This document shows, piece by piece, positions 35,295-43,623 of a stretch of 64,000 bases of DNA. The stretch is from Thermoplasmata archaeon (GTDB taxonomy: Archaea > Thermoplasmatota > Thermoplasmata > RBG-16-68-12 > JAGMCJ01): assembly GCA_023136265.1 (NCBI GenBank), contig JAGLRN010000025.1, forward strand, positions 1 through 64,000. The letters run 5' to 3'. Both the position numbers and the translations under genes were made by a program. Numbering within the stretch: the stretch's first letter is position 1; every line of letters begins with the position of its first letter. Below the pieces are notes generated by a model. That model did not search any database. It was not told where the DNA came from and was given only the letters and a program-made list of their open reading frames with translations.

Positions 35295-36865
35295 TGGTCG
35301 AAGAGGGAAAGAGCAAGTTGTACGCCCTGAAACCCATCACGGACAGGCTCCCCGCGGTTGCGAAGCCTGTTGGACACGTCCACTTCAGGACCAAGATGCT
35401 CTGGGTCGTTCTCATCCTCGTTCTGTACTTCGCCCTGACCAACGTATTCATCTACGGCCTTGACCCCCAAGAAACCATAGACGTATTCGCGAGTCTCAGA
35501 GCCATCCTCGCTGGGGCACAGGGCTCGCTGATGCATCTGGGCATAGGTCCAATCGTGACCGGGTCCATCATAATGCAGCTCTTCGCGGGATCGAAGATCA
35601 TCAAGCTTGACCTGACCAACGACGAAGACAAGTCCGTGTACCAGGGCACACAGAAGCTCCTCGTCATCATCATGATAGTCGTGGAAGCCATACCGCAGGT
35701 CTTCGGCTTCCTTCACCCTTCGGGGGACTTCGTTTCGAGAATGGAGGGGTTCGCCCCAGGACAGGGAATGCTAATGGCGAACTCTCTGATAGTGGGCCAG
35801 CTGGTCATCGGCAGCTATCTGGTCTTCCTGATGGACGAGGTCGTCTCGAAATGGGGCATAGGAAGCGGCGTCAGCCTGTTCATTGCTGGCGGAGTCTCTC
35901 AGCAGATCTTCGTCGGTACGTTCAACTGGATCCCCACTGAGGCCGGTGGAGTACCCCCGGGTACCATACCAAAGACAATGTGGTACCTGAACAACATGAG
36001 CGTTTCTGGTGTTTCCCAGGGAGGTTTTGAGCAAATCCTTCTCCAGGATCCAAATCCTGTGATTGCCTTGGTCGGGACTATGGTTATCTTCCTCATCGTG
36101 GCATATGCGGAGTCCATGAGAATCGAGCTTCCCTTGGCGCACGGCGCTGCCCGTGGTGCTAGGGGGAGGTATCCGATACGTCTCATCTACGCATCCAACA
36201 TACCGGTCATACTGATGGCAGCCGTGCTGGCAAACGTGAGCATGTTTTCCCTCCTCTTCTGGAACAACCCGGACTGGCCCTTGGTCGGACAGAATTGGAT
36301 GATTGGTTCATACCCAACGTCGGCAGCGGACGCGGAAGCTTTAGGTATCTCGCGTACGACGCCCATGACGGGAGTAGCCTACTACCTCTCGACCGTGATG
36401 GGTGTGAGTGATTGGCTCCTCCCGCTTTTAGGTCCAGACAGGTACGAGCACCTCCTTAGAGGCCACACGTACCTGCAAGTGATCGCTCACCTTCTAATCT
36501 ACGTGACGGTGATGATCGTAGGCTCGATAATCTTCGCCAAGTTTTGGATCGAGACTACGAACATGGGACCGGAGGCGGTCGCCAAGCAAATCGAGGGTAG
36601 CGGAATGCAGATTCCAGGGTTCAGGCGGGACCCGCGGGTTCTCAGGAGAGTGCTGGAGAGGTATATCCCTGTGGTGACTGTCATTAGCGGAGCGGCTGTC
36701 GGCTCCTTGGCCGCGGGTGCAGACCTGCTGGGGACGGTCGGAAATGCCAGCGGAACGGGGGTCCTGCTAGCTGTGGGCATATTAATCCAGTTCTACGAGG
36801 CGATGGGCAGAGAACAGATGATGGAGATGCACCCGGTCTTAAGAGGGTTCTTCGGCTCGGAATGA
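35294..36865 (+). CDS. secY: Preprotein translocase subunit SecY
   Basis: Channel subunit of the Sec translocon, cytoplasmic membrane. 523 residues with about ten TM helices: TM1 LWVVLILVLYFALTNVFIYG, plug segment IGPIVTGSIIMQLFAGSKII, KWGIGSGVSLFIAGGV, the basic loop HGAARGARGRYPIRLIYASN and TM10 GVLLAVGILIQFYEAMG. Insertions around residues 205-235 and 320-390 make it longer than many archaeal SecY proteins. No adenylate kinase or cmk follows, unlike in other archaea; the neighbour is the convergent argF. Confidence 0.97.
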   Translation: MVEEGKSKLYALKPITDRLPAVAKPVGHVHFRTKMLWVVLILVLYFALTNVFIYGLDPQETIDVFASLRAILAGAQGSLMHLGIGPIVTGSIIMQLFAGSKIIKLDLTNDEDKSVYQGTQKLLVIIMIVVEAIPQVFGFLHPSGDFVSRMEGFAPGQGMLMANSLIVGQLVIGSYLVFLMDEVVSKWGIGSGVSLFIAGGVSQQIFVGTFNWIPTEAGGVPPGTIPKTMWYLNNMSVSGVSQGGFEQILLQDPNPVIALVGTMVIFLIVAYAESMRIELPLAHGAARGARGRYPIRLIYASNIPVILMAAVLANVSMFSLLFWNNPDWPLVGQNWMIGSYPTSAADAEALGISRTTPMTGVAYYLSTVMGVSDWLLPLLGPDRYEHLLRGHTYLQVIAHLLIYVTVMIVGSIIFAKFWIETTNMGPEAVAKQIEGSGMQIPGFRRDPRVLRRVLERYIPVVTVISGAAVGSLAAGADLLGTVGNASGTGVLLAVGILIQFYEAMGREQMMEMHPVLRGFFGSE

Positions 36866-36867
36866 TC

Positions 36868-37785
36868 TCATCTGAGTAGAGCGAGGAGCAATGCCTTCTG
36901 CGCGTGGAGGCGGTTCTCGGCCTGGTCGAACACGATTGATTGGGGGCCATCGATCACTTCACCGGTTATCTCCTGTCCGCGGTGCGCGGGAAGGCAGTGC
37001 ATTATGAGGCAGTCGGGTGAGGCCAGCGCAACCAACTCCGAGTTCACTTGGTAGTCGCTGAGGGCCTCGAGCCTCTTCTTGACCTCCCCCTCGTCGCCCA
37101 TTGAGACCCATACATCCGTATAAATCACGTCGGACTCGTGGACTGCTTCCTTCGGGTCCCTCAGAATATCGCACGTGGACCCTGCTCGCGAAGCCAGCCT
37201 TTTAGAATCTTCGACGATGCCCTGATCCGGCTCGTATCCCTCAGGACAGGCAACCGAGATATCGATGCCGATGAGTGAGCACGCGAGTAGAAGAGAGTTG
37301 CATACGTTGTTTCCATCACCGACATAGGTCAGCTTCAGTCCCCTGGGTGTCCTCCTCTCAGTGATCGTCACGATATCCGCCAGGGCCTGGCAAGGGTGCT
37401 CCAGATCGTCGAGTGCATTGATCACCGGGATGGATGAATTGCTCGCCAGATCGAGAACCATCTCGTGGTCAGAGGCCCTGTAGGCGATGCAATCAACGTA
37501 CCTGCTCAGTGTTCTCGCCGTGTCTGGAATCGTCTCCCCCCTCCCAAGCTGCATATCCTGCGGATTGAGGAACAGCGATTTCCCGCCCAGCTGGTTCATT
37601 GCGACCTCAAAAGAGACGCGTGTCCGGGTGCTGCTTTTCTCGAATATCAGTGCTAGCGTCTTACCTTTCAGAACCTCGTCAGTCTCACCTGACCGGCATC
37701 CCTTCTTCAGGTCGAGCGCCGACTGAACCAGTTCTGCGAACTCGTCCTCCGCGTCGAGCACCGAGACGTAATCCTTTTGCATCAT
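36868..37785 (-). CDS. argF: Ornithine carbamoyltransferase
   Basis: Makes citrulline from ornithine and carbamoyl phosphate in arginine synthesis. 305 residues: carbamoyl-phosphate motif SSTRTRVSFE, DHEMV and HPCQALADI, ornithine-side YVGDGNNVCNSLL, DVWVSMGDE and the MHCLPAHRGQEITGEV active-site Cys loop. Complete and probably active. ATGs at 37785 and 37782 are tandem. No other arg gene is adjacent. Its stop is 2 bases from the convergent secY stop. Confidence 0.96.
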   Translation of the reverse strand: MMQKDYVSVLDAEDEFAELVQSALDLKKGCRSGETDEVLKGKTLALIFEKSSTRTRVSFEVAMNQLGGKSLFLNPQDMQLGRGETIPDTARTLSRYVDCIAYRASDHEMVLDLASNSSIPVINALDDLEHPCQALADIVTITERRTPRGLKLTYVGDGNNVCNSLLLACSLIGIDISVACPEGYEPDQGIVEDSKRLASRAGSTCDILRDPKEAVHESDVIYTDVWVSMGDEGEVKKRLEALSDYQVNSELVALASPDCLIMHCLPAHRGQEITGEVIDGPQSIVFDQAENRLHAQKALLLALLR

Positions 37786-37835
37786 CGGGTCCTAGATGTC
37801 ACAGGCTAACAATAAGTTTTCGACACGACAGAGAA

Positions 37836-37849
37836 TATCGGCATTGATA
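37836..37849. promoter_or_regulatory. TATC-GGCATT-GATA inverted repeat upstream of the first GTPase
   Basis: Weak inverted repeat about 15 bases upstream of the TATA-like CCTTATATGATT (37863-37874). Related TATCA/TGATA repeats lie before the second (38473-38486) and third (39123-39134) GTPase genes, suggesting a shared binding site. Confidence 0.3.
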
Positions 37850-37899
37850 ACACAATACAAATCCTTATATGATTTCAAGTGTTCGGAAAGACCCGAGGA

Positions 37900-38472
37900 A
37901 TGAGCATTGGGGGAATCCCTTTGAAAAAGAAGATGAAGATGAAGATATGCATGGTCGGCGAAGGTGCAGTTGGAAAGACCAGCCTGATTCGAAGGTTCGT
38001 TCTCGATGAGTTCGACGACAAGTATCTCCAGACCCTGGGGACCAAGGTCTCCAAGAAGGAAATCGTTGTGGACGTCAAGGAAAAGGATGTGGAGCTTCAG
38101 ATCGACATGACGATATGGGACATAATGGGTCAGAAAGGATTCCGAGAACTCCTGAAGGAAGCGTATTTCTACGGAGCCAAAGGCGTAATCGCGGTCTGTG
38201 ATATGACCCGTAAGGACACGCTTTCCGAGCTGGACGACTGGATCGAGGGAGTCTACAGCGTGACCGGGAGGGTTCCGATAGAGTTCCTCGCGAACAAGGT
38301 TGATCTGAAAGATGATGTGGCCATCGACGAGAATGACCTAGAACAGGCAAGCCGGGCCTACGACTCAAGGTTCTTCTACACGAGCGCCAAGACCGGTGAG
38401 AACGTAGAGGACGCGTTCAAGGAGCTGGCCGAAAAGATATCCCGCACGAAGCTGGGAGAGCTCGAGGACTAG
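37900..38472 (+). CDS. Ras/Rab-like small GTPase, tandem copy 1
   Basis: 190 residues from ATG 37900, which follows a TATA box by about 30 bases. G1 GEGAVGKTSL, effector-region Thr in TLGTKV, G3 WDIMGQKGF in place of the usual DTAGQE, G4 NKVDL and G5 TSAKTG. It has no C-terminal prenylation Cys. The string WDIMGxKGFRELLKEAYF is nearly identical in all four tandem copies, showing recent common descent. Archaeal Ras-like proteins of this kind have no settled role; in some lineages they pair with longin or roadblock proteins, and the giant gene at 17-23 kb carries two modules of that shape. Confidence 0.9.
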   Translation: MSIGGIPLKKKMKMKICMVGEGAVGKTSLIRRFVLDEFDDKYLQTLGTKVSKKEIVVDVKEKDVELQIDMTIWDIMGQKGFRELLKEAYFYGAKGVIAVCDMTRKDTLSELDDWIEGVYSVTGRVPIEFLANKVDLKDDVAIDENDLEQASRAYDSRFFYTSAKTGENVEDAFKELAEKISRTKLGELED

Positions 38473-38553
38473 TATCAACGCTGATAATCTCGTAGAAACC
38501 TATATCTGAGAACTTCCGTCTTTTTCAACCGCATCCATAGGGGATGGTGACAG

Positions 38554-39102
38554 ATGTTCGAAAGTAGCGACACCATGAAAATGAAGATATGCTTGGTGGG
38601 CGAGGGAGCGGTCGGCAAGACGAGCCTCATCAGGAAATATGTGCTCGATGAGTTTGATGACAGGTACATATCCACTCTGGGAGCGAAGATCACGAAGAAG
38701 GAACTGATGTTTGAATACCCAGACAATGGCGGCGAGCTTCGAATTGACATGACGATATGGGACATCATGGGAGAGAAGGGCTTCCGCGAACTGCTCAAAG
38801 AAGCGTATTTCCACGGTGCACAGGGGGTCCTCGCGGTCTGCGATGTTACAAGGAAGAACACTCTACCTGAACTAGAAAGCTGGATAGCCGCTATCGAGAC
38901 TGTCACCGGAAAGATACCTATCCGGTTCCTGGCCAACAAGGCGGACCTAAAGGACCAACTCACATTCACTGAGAGTGAATTACGCGAAATGAGTGCCAAG
39001 TATCAGTCTGCCTACCTTTTCACAAGCGCCAAGACGGGCGACAATGTGGACAAGGCCTTCATCGAGATTGCCGACGCAATCGCGAAGAGAAAGGTCGCCT
39101 AG
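38554..39102 (+). CDS. Ras/Rab-like small GTPase, tandem copy 2
   Basis: 182 residues. G1 GEGAVGKTSL, TLGAKI effector segment, G3 WDIMGEKGF, G4 NKADL, G5 TSAKTG. A GGTGA ribosome-binding element sits 4 bases before the ATG. Closest to copies 1 and 4 in the switch II helix and the VLAVCDVTRK strand. A TATCA-ACGC-TGATA inverted repeat (38473-38486) lies in the 81-base gap before it. No lipidation motif. Confidence 0.9.
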   Translation: MFESSDTMKMKICLVGEGAVGKTSLIRKYVLDEFDDRYISTLGAKITKKELMFEYPDNGGELRIDMTIWDIMGEKGFRELLKEAYFHGAQGVLAVCDVTRKNTLPELESWIAAIETVTGKIPIRFLANKADLKDQLTFTESELREMSAKYQSAYLFTSAKTGDNVDKAFIEIADAIAKRKVA

Positions 39103-39195
39103 TCTGAGAATACAGACTGATAATCAACATTGATAGCCGTACAAGAAGTGCTATTTATCGTGCGGATTATTCGTAGAGGCGAAGGAGGCACCAAA

Positions 39196-39744
39196 ATGAG
39201 TGACGTCAGAAACATCAAGATGAAGGTCTGTCTCATTGGAGAGTTTGCCGTCGGCAAGACGAGTCTGATACAGAGATATGTCTACGACACTTTCAGTGAT
39301 AGGTACATACAGACGATTGGTGCGAAGATCACGAAAAAGGCCCTATTGCTCCAATATCCTGAGCGGAACACGAATCTTGATGTCGACCTAACGCTTTGGG
39401 ACATCATGGGGGAGAAGGGGTTCCGAGAGCTCCTCAAAGAGGCGTACTTCTACGGCGCCCAGGGTCTCTTGGCGGTTTGCGATATGACAAGGGAAGACAC
39501 GTACTACGAACTCCCCACGTGGATCAGCGCTGTAGAGAGAATAGCAGGATCCGTTCCCATTGTCTTCTTGGGAAACAAGGTGGATCTCACGGAGTCCAAG
39601 ACCGTAGAGGAAAACGACATGAAGATGATCGGAGATTCCTACGACTCGTCATATCTTCTGACAAGCGCGAGAACGGGAAGGAACGTGGAGACCGCATTCA
39701 TGAGAATCGCAGACAAAATCGCGGGAAAGGATGTCCTTGCATAG
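39196..39744 (+). CDS. Ras/Rab-like small GTPase, tandem copy 3
   Basis: 182 residues from ATG 39196, preceded by GGAGG at 7 bases; the frame is open from 39130 but that region has no start signal. G1 GEFAVGKTSL (Phe where the others have Gly/Ala), TIGAKI, G3 WDIMGEKGF, G4 NKVDL, G5 TSARTG. Most diverged copy in the C-terminal half. ATCAA-CA-TTGAT inverted repeat upstream at 39123-39134. Confidence 0.9.
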   Translation: MSDVRNIKMKVCLIGEFAVGKTSLIQRYVYDTFSDRYIQTIGAKITKKALLLQYPERNTNLDVDLTLWDIMGEKGFRELLKEAYFYGAQGLLAVCDMTREDTYYELPTWISAVERIAGSVPIVFLGNKVDLTESKTVEENDMKMIGDSYDSSYLLTSARTGRNVETAFMRIADKIAGKDVLA

Positions 39745-39785
39745 GCTTCATTCTCAATCTCGATAATTGCGGGGTAGGGTTCTTA

Positions 39786-40370
39786 ATGGCGTCTTCAGAT
39801 GTGTTTCCTGCAATGTCTCTGGAATCGAAGGACCTCGAGATAGTGAAGACGAAGATCTGCCTTGTCGGAGAGGCGGCAGTAGGCAAGACCAGCCTGATTC
39901 GGAGGTATGTCCTTGACATGTTCGAGGATCTCTACATAGCTACGCTGGGAGCCAAGGTAACGAAGAAAGGCTTGCTGCTCCCGAAGCTCGATGGCGGCAA
40001 CGACATTAAGGTCAACCTGATGATCTGGGACATCATGGGAGAGAAGGGGTTCCGAGAACTCCTCAAGGAAGCTTACTTCCATGGAGCTCAGGGCATACTG
40101 GCAGTCTGTGATGTCACCCGAAAGGACACGCTCCTGGAACTGAAGAACTGGATCGACTCGGTCACCAAGGTCACCGGCGAAGTCCCCGTAAGGTTCGTTG
40201 CCAACAAGATCGACTTGAAGGATGAGGCGCAGTTCGGAGAGGACGATGTGAGGGAGCTGAGCGAGGAAATAGGTTCATCCTACCTCATGACCAGTGCAAT
40301 GACTGGAGACGGAGTGGAGCAAGTTTTCGAGGAGATCGCGAGACTCATCGTGAAGAACATTGAGAGATAA
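39786..40370 (+). CDS. Ras/Rab-like small GTPase, tandem copy 4
   Basis: 194 residues with an N-terminal leader of about 20 residues before the fold. G1 GEAAVGKTSL, TLGAKV, G3 WDIMGEKGF, G4 NKIDL, G5 TSAMTG. ATG 39786 is 41 bases after copy 3; ATG 39813 is possible. The long frame upstream is the shadow of copy 3. Spacing suggests copies 3 and 4 share a transcript. Confidence 0.88.
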   Translation: MASSDVFPAMSLESKDLEIVKTKICLVGEAAVGKTSLIRRYVLDMFEDLYIATLGAKVTKKGLLLPKLDGGNDIKVNLMIWDIMGEKGFRELLKEAYFHGAQGILAVCDVTRKDTLLELKNWIDSVTKVTGEVPVRFVANKIDLKDEAQFGEDDVRELSEEIGSSYLMTSAMTGDGVEQVFEEIARLIVKNIER

Positions 40371-40510
40371 TCCTCCAGAGTCTCTTTTCTTCGTTCTGTG
40401 GTTCGAGAAATCATCTTGCCAGAGTCCGCCGTTCATATACAAACATTTAAGAGGGTGCAGAATTTATATCAGAATTGCCTAGGTATGAGTGCATCCAGAT
40501 TGGTGAATCG

Positions 40511-42496
40511 ATGAGTGGGGAGCCTACGAACTCTTCAGATGATGAGGACTTGCCTCCGATAGATGAGTGGATGGTGGGTCAGGACATCGGGTCCACTGCG
40601 GAGATTGAGATACCTTCAAGCCTCGTGGAACAGGTGATAGGTCAGGACGAGTCCGTTGTGGTCATCAAGAAAGCCGCAGAGCAGAAAAGGCATGTGATGC
40701 TCATAGGCGATCCAGGGACTGGAAAGTCGATGCTCGCCAACTCCATGGTAGAGCTGCTCTCAAAGGAGGAACTCCAGGACATTCTCGTCTATCACAATCC
40801 GGAGGACCCCAACGAGCCTAGGATAAGGGTAGTGCCCGCTGGCAAGGGAAAGGAGATAGTGAGTGCCCAGAAAGCGGAGGCCATGCAGAGAAGGGAGCAA
40901 AAAGCCTCTCTAATGATGACCATCATGTTCATAATCGTGGGGCTGGCCGTGATGCTCTCCATAAGGTACGATTCTGCCACTGGAGCTATCTCCATCGACC
41001 CCACACCCCTGATGATAGGCATCTTGATAGCATTCCTGATTTTTATGTTCTCCAGATACACTGGACATAGGCAGGAAGCTCAGATGATACCCAAACTGCT
41101 GGTGTCCCACGATCCTGATGATCTTCCGCCTTTCATCGATGCCACAGGATCTCATGCCGGCGCTCTTCTTGGAGATGTTAAGCACGATCCCTTCCAGTCG
41201 GGCGGTCTGGAGACGCCGTCTCACGACAGAGTGGACGCAGGTGCAATCCACCGCGCCCACAAGGGCGTTCTCTTCCTCGATGAGATCAACATGCTAAGGT
41301 TGGAGAGCCAGCAGAGCCTGCTTACCGCCTTGCAGGAGAAGAAGTTCAGCATAGTCGGTCAGAGCGAGAGAAGCTCTGGAGCCATGGTGAAGACGGAAGC
41401 GGTGCCTTGCGATTTCATACTCGTGGCGGCTGGGAATCTGGATGCGGTCTCTGGCATGCATCCCGCCCTGAGGTCCAGAATAAGAGGCTACGGCTACGAG
41501 GTCTATATGAAGAGCATCATGAACGACACGCATAGCAACAGAGTGAAGCTCATCAGATTCGTAGCGCAAGAAGTGTCCAAAGACAAGAAGATCCCTCACT
41601 TCGATAAGGGTGCCGTCACCGAGATCCTCCGAGAGGCGAGAAGGCGGAGCGGGAGGAAGGGAAGGCTGACCTTGCGCTTGAGAGAGCTGGGCGGCCTCAT
41701 CCGAGTCGCTGGGGACATCGCCACAGAGGATAAGGCTCCGCTCGTCACAGCCGATCACGTTTACAGAGGAAAGAAGATTGCCAGGTCGCTCGAGCAGCAG
41801 ATCGCAGACAGGATAATAGAAGACAGGAAGATGTACGCCACATCCATGGTCGAGGGAGAGGCTGTCGGAGTTGTCAACGGTCTGGCGGTCCTGCACGGTG
41901 CAAGCGGCATGGTGGAATTCTCCGGCATCCTTCTTCCGATTGTGGCTGAGGTGACTCCAGCCCAGACGAAGGACGGCGGGAAGATAATCGCAACGGGGAA
42001 GCTGGGAGAGATAGCCAGAGAATCCGTGCAGAACGTGTCCGCCCTAATCAAGAAGTTCACGGGCCAGGACATAAGTAATCACGATATTCACGTTCAGTTC
42101 GTCGGAAGCAGTGAAGGAACAGAAGGGGATTCCGCTTCCATATCGGTTGCCACGGCTGTGATATCCGCACTTGAGGATGTGGAGGTCGACCAGAGCGTCG
42201 GAATGACAGGGTCGCTGAGCGTCAGAGGGCAGGTCCTTCCGGTTGGTGCCGTGACGGCCAAGATAGAGGCGGCTGCAGAGATGGGTCTCAAGAAGGTAAT
42301 CATTCCCAAGTCCAATATGAAGGATGTCCTGCTGGAGGACAAGTACATAGGGGAGATCGAAGTGATCCCAGTCGAGACGCTCAAGGATGTTCTAGTGCAC
42401 GCGCTCGTCGGAAAGAGGAAGGAGGGTCTTCTGGAGAAACTGGCTGCGTTGGTCTCGAAATCGACGACACCGATCGATAGAGCCATTCCCCAATAA
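40511..42496 (+). CDS. lonB: Membrane-anchored archaeal Lon protease (LonB)
   Basis: ATP-dependent protease of the cytoplasmic membrane. 661 residues from ATG 40511 (GGTGA 4 bases upstream; TATA-like TTTATATC near 40464). AAA+ domain with Walker [10 protein letters not shown], an inserted pair of TM helices (about residues 133-152 and 168-187) between the Walker motifs as in LonB, Walker [10 protein letters not shown], and a C-terminal protease domain with catalytic Ser541 in EGDSAS and Lys584 in VTAKIEAA. Complete. It is the general quality-control protease of archaea. Confidence 0.96.
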   Translation: MSGEPTNSSDDEDLPPIDEWMVGQDIGSTAEIEIPSSLVEQVIGQDESVVVIKKAAEQKRHVMLIGDPGTGKSMLANSMVELLSKEELQDILVYHNPEDPNEPRIRVVPAGKGKEIVSAQKAEAMQRREQKASLMMTIMFIIVGLAVMLSIRYDSATGAISIDPTPLMIGILIAFLIFMFSRYTGHRQEAQMIPKLLVSHDPDDLPPFIDATGSHAGALLGDVKHDPFQSGGLETPSHDRVDAGAIHRAHKGVLFLDEINMLRLESQQSLLTALQEKKFSIVGQSERSSGAMVKTEAVPCDFILVAAGNLDAVSGMHPALRSRIRGYGYEVYMKSIMNDTHSNRVKLIRFVAQEVSKDKKIPHFDKGAVTEILREARRRSGRKGRLTLRLRELGGLIRVAGDIATEDKAPLVTADHVYRGKKIARSLEQQIADRIIEDRKMYATSMVEGEAVGVVNGLAVLHGASGMVEFSGILLPIVAEVTPAQTKDGGKIIATGKLGEIARESVQNVSALIKKFTGQDISNHDIHVQFVGSSEGTEGDSASISVATAVISALEDVEVDQSVGMTGSLSVRGQVLPVGAVTAKIEAAAEMGLKKVIIPKSNMKDVLLEDKYIGEIEVIPVETLKDVLVHALVGKRKEGLLEKLAALVSKSTTPIDRAIPQ

Positions 42497-42508
42497 GAAG
42501 GGGTTCAT

Positions 42509-42661
42509 TTGAGCCAGACGGAAAGCTGCGACGAATATGCCTTTCACAAGGAATTGGACAGCGATCTCGACGACGAATCTTGCGAGCATTGCTCGAAGTA
42601 CCTGACAGTCTACTGCCCCCACATAGATGAGTTCTTTGAGGAGGGTTTCGATGAGGACTGA
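42509..42661 (+). CDS. Small acidic Cys-rich protein (50 aa)
   Basis: TTG at 42509 opens a 50-residue frame ending TGA 42661: SQTESCDEYAFHKELDSDLD, then CEHCSKYLTVYCPHIDEFF and a GFDED end. Cys25/28, Cys36 and nearby His27/38 could bind one zinc. Very acidic. It lies 12 bases after lonB and overlaps the nadM start by 11 bases, so the frame is under coding constraint from neighbours only at its end. The Cys-His pattern is the main sign that it is real. Function unknown. Confidence 0.55.
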   Translation: MSQTESCDEYAFHKELDSDLDDESCEHCSKYLTVYCPHIDEFFEEGFDED

Positions 42662-43205
42662 CTCATGGCCACTCTTCATTGGCAGATTTCAACCTTTCCA
42701 CAGAGGACACCTGGCCATGGTGAAACTGATACTAGAAGAACACGGCGGTATCAGGTTCGGAATAGGGAGTTCCCAGTACAAGGATACTGAGAAGAACCCC
42801 TTCTCATTTGAGGAGAGGGCCGTGATGATAAGGTCAACGATGGAGAAGGAGGGGTTCGAGGATTACGGGATCGTGGCAATTGAGGACTTGCACAACGACA
42901 AACTGTGGGTCGACCAATTTGCGGATCTCGTCCCTGACCTGCAGGTTGTCTACTCGAATGACCCACTGACAATCAGACTCCTCCAGGAAAGGGGCTTTGA
43001 CGCGAGGGTCATGCCCCTGGTGGAGAGGGACGCGCTCTCAGGAACCGAGGTCAGAAAGCGCATGCTGGAGGACAGAGACTGGGAGGCACTGGTTCCTCCC
43101 ACTGTTCGAGACGTCCTCGTCGAAGTGGATGGACCCGAGAGAATCCGAAGAACAGCCGGGGAGACCTCAGATACAGACGAGGACCAGAAGCACGGAGACG
43201 GATAG
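42651..43205 (+). CDS. nadM: Nicotinamide-nucleotide adenylyltransferase
   Basis: Makes NAD from NMN and ATP. 184 residues from ATG 42651 (GGAGGGT upstream). Archaeal NadM motifs GRFQPFHRGHLAMV (nucleotidyltransferase HxxH), FGIGSSQYKDTEKNPFSFEER, YSNDPLTIRLL and SGTEVRKRML. A polar tail of about 20 residues follows the usual end. The 3' end overlaps the convergent membrane gene by 39 bases. Confidence 0.95.
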   Translation: MRTDSWPLFIGRFQPFHRGHLAMVKLILEEHGGIRFGIGSSQYKDTEKNPFSFEERAVMIRSTMEKEGFEDYGIVAIEDLHNDKLWVDQFADLVPDLQVVYSNDPLTIRLLQERGFDARVMPLVERDALSGTEVRKRMLEDRDWEALVPPTVRDVLVEVDGPERIRRTAGETSDTDEDQKHGDG

Positions 43206-43619
43206 ACCCGCGAGTATCAGGTGAGATCTTCTCCTTCTCGATTGCCTGGGTCTTCTAGCTCTGCGGAACGGAGCGATCCTCTTGCTGTTCCGAGGCACGA
43301 CGTAGACCCCCTCGCCATCGGTCACGTCCAGGGAGATATGGCTCACGAATCCCACAACGATGGAGATGAGGAGGAGACCCGTCCACACGTCACCAGCCAC
43401 AACCGCGATTGCGACACAAATAGCGGAGAGCAGTGACGTCGTGAAGAAGGAATGAATCGCCGAAGACCTCTTCTCATCAGAGCGATGGTCCAAGTCGACA
43501 AGAATGGACACGATGGCCGCGTAGAAAGTGAACTCGTTGATGCCTTGGCCGACCAGTGGGAAGCTAACCAGTCCCTGAACCGCGGCCGCGAATAGAACAT
43601 GAATGAGGAGAGTGGGCAT
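43167..43619 (-). CDS. YdjM/DUF457-like membrane protein, putative metal-dependent hydrolase
   Basis: 150 residues. Hydrophobic segments at about 5-25, 28-42, 57-75, 78-98 and 130-148. Conserved polar residues are placed as in the membrane-bound YdjM family: ILVDLDHRSDEKRS (D-x-D-H), IHSFF and VSHISLDVTDGEGV. In that family these residues are thought to bind metal. An unusually basic cytosolic segment (RRARRPRQSRRRRS) follows. Adjacent to and same strand as the TctA-like gene (4-base gap), so the two are probably co-expressed. Confidence 0.6.
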   Translation of the reverse strand: MPTLLIHVLFAAAVQGLVSFPLVGQGINEFTFYAAIVSILVDLDHRSDEKRSSAIHSFFTTSLLSAICVAIAVVAGDVWTGLLLISIVVGFVSHISLDVTDGEGVYVVPRNSKRIAPFRRARRPRQSRRRRSHLILAGLSVSVLLVLVCI

Positions 43620-43623
43620 GCGA

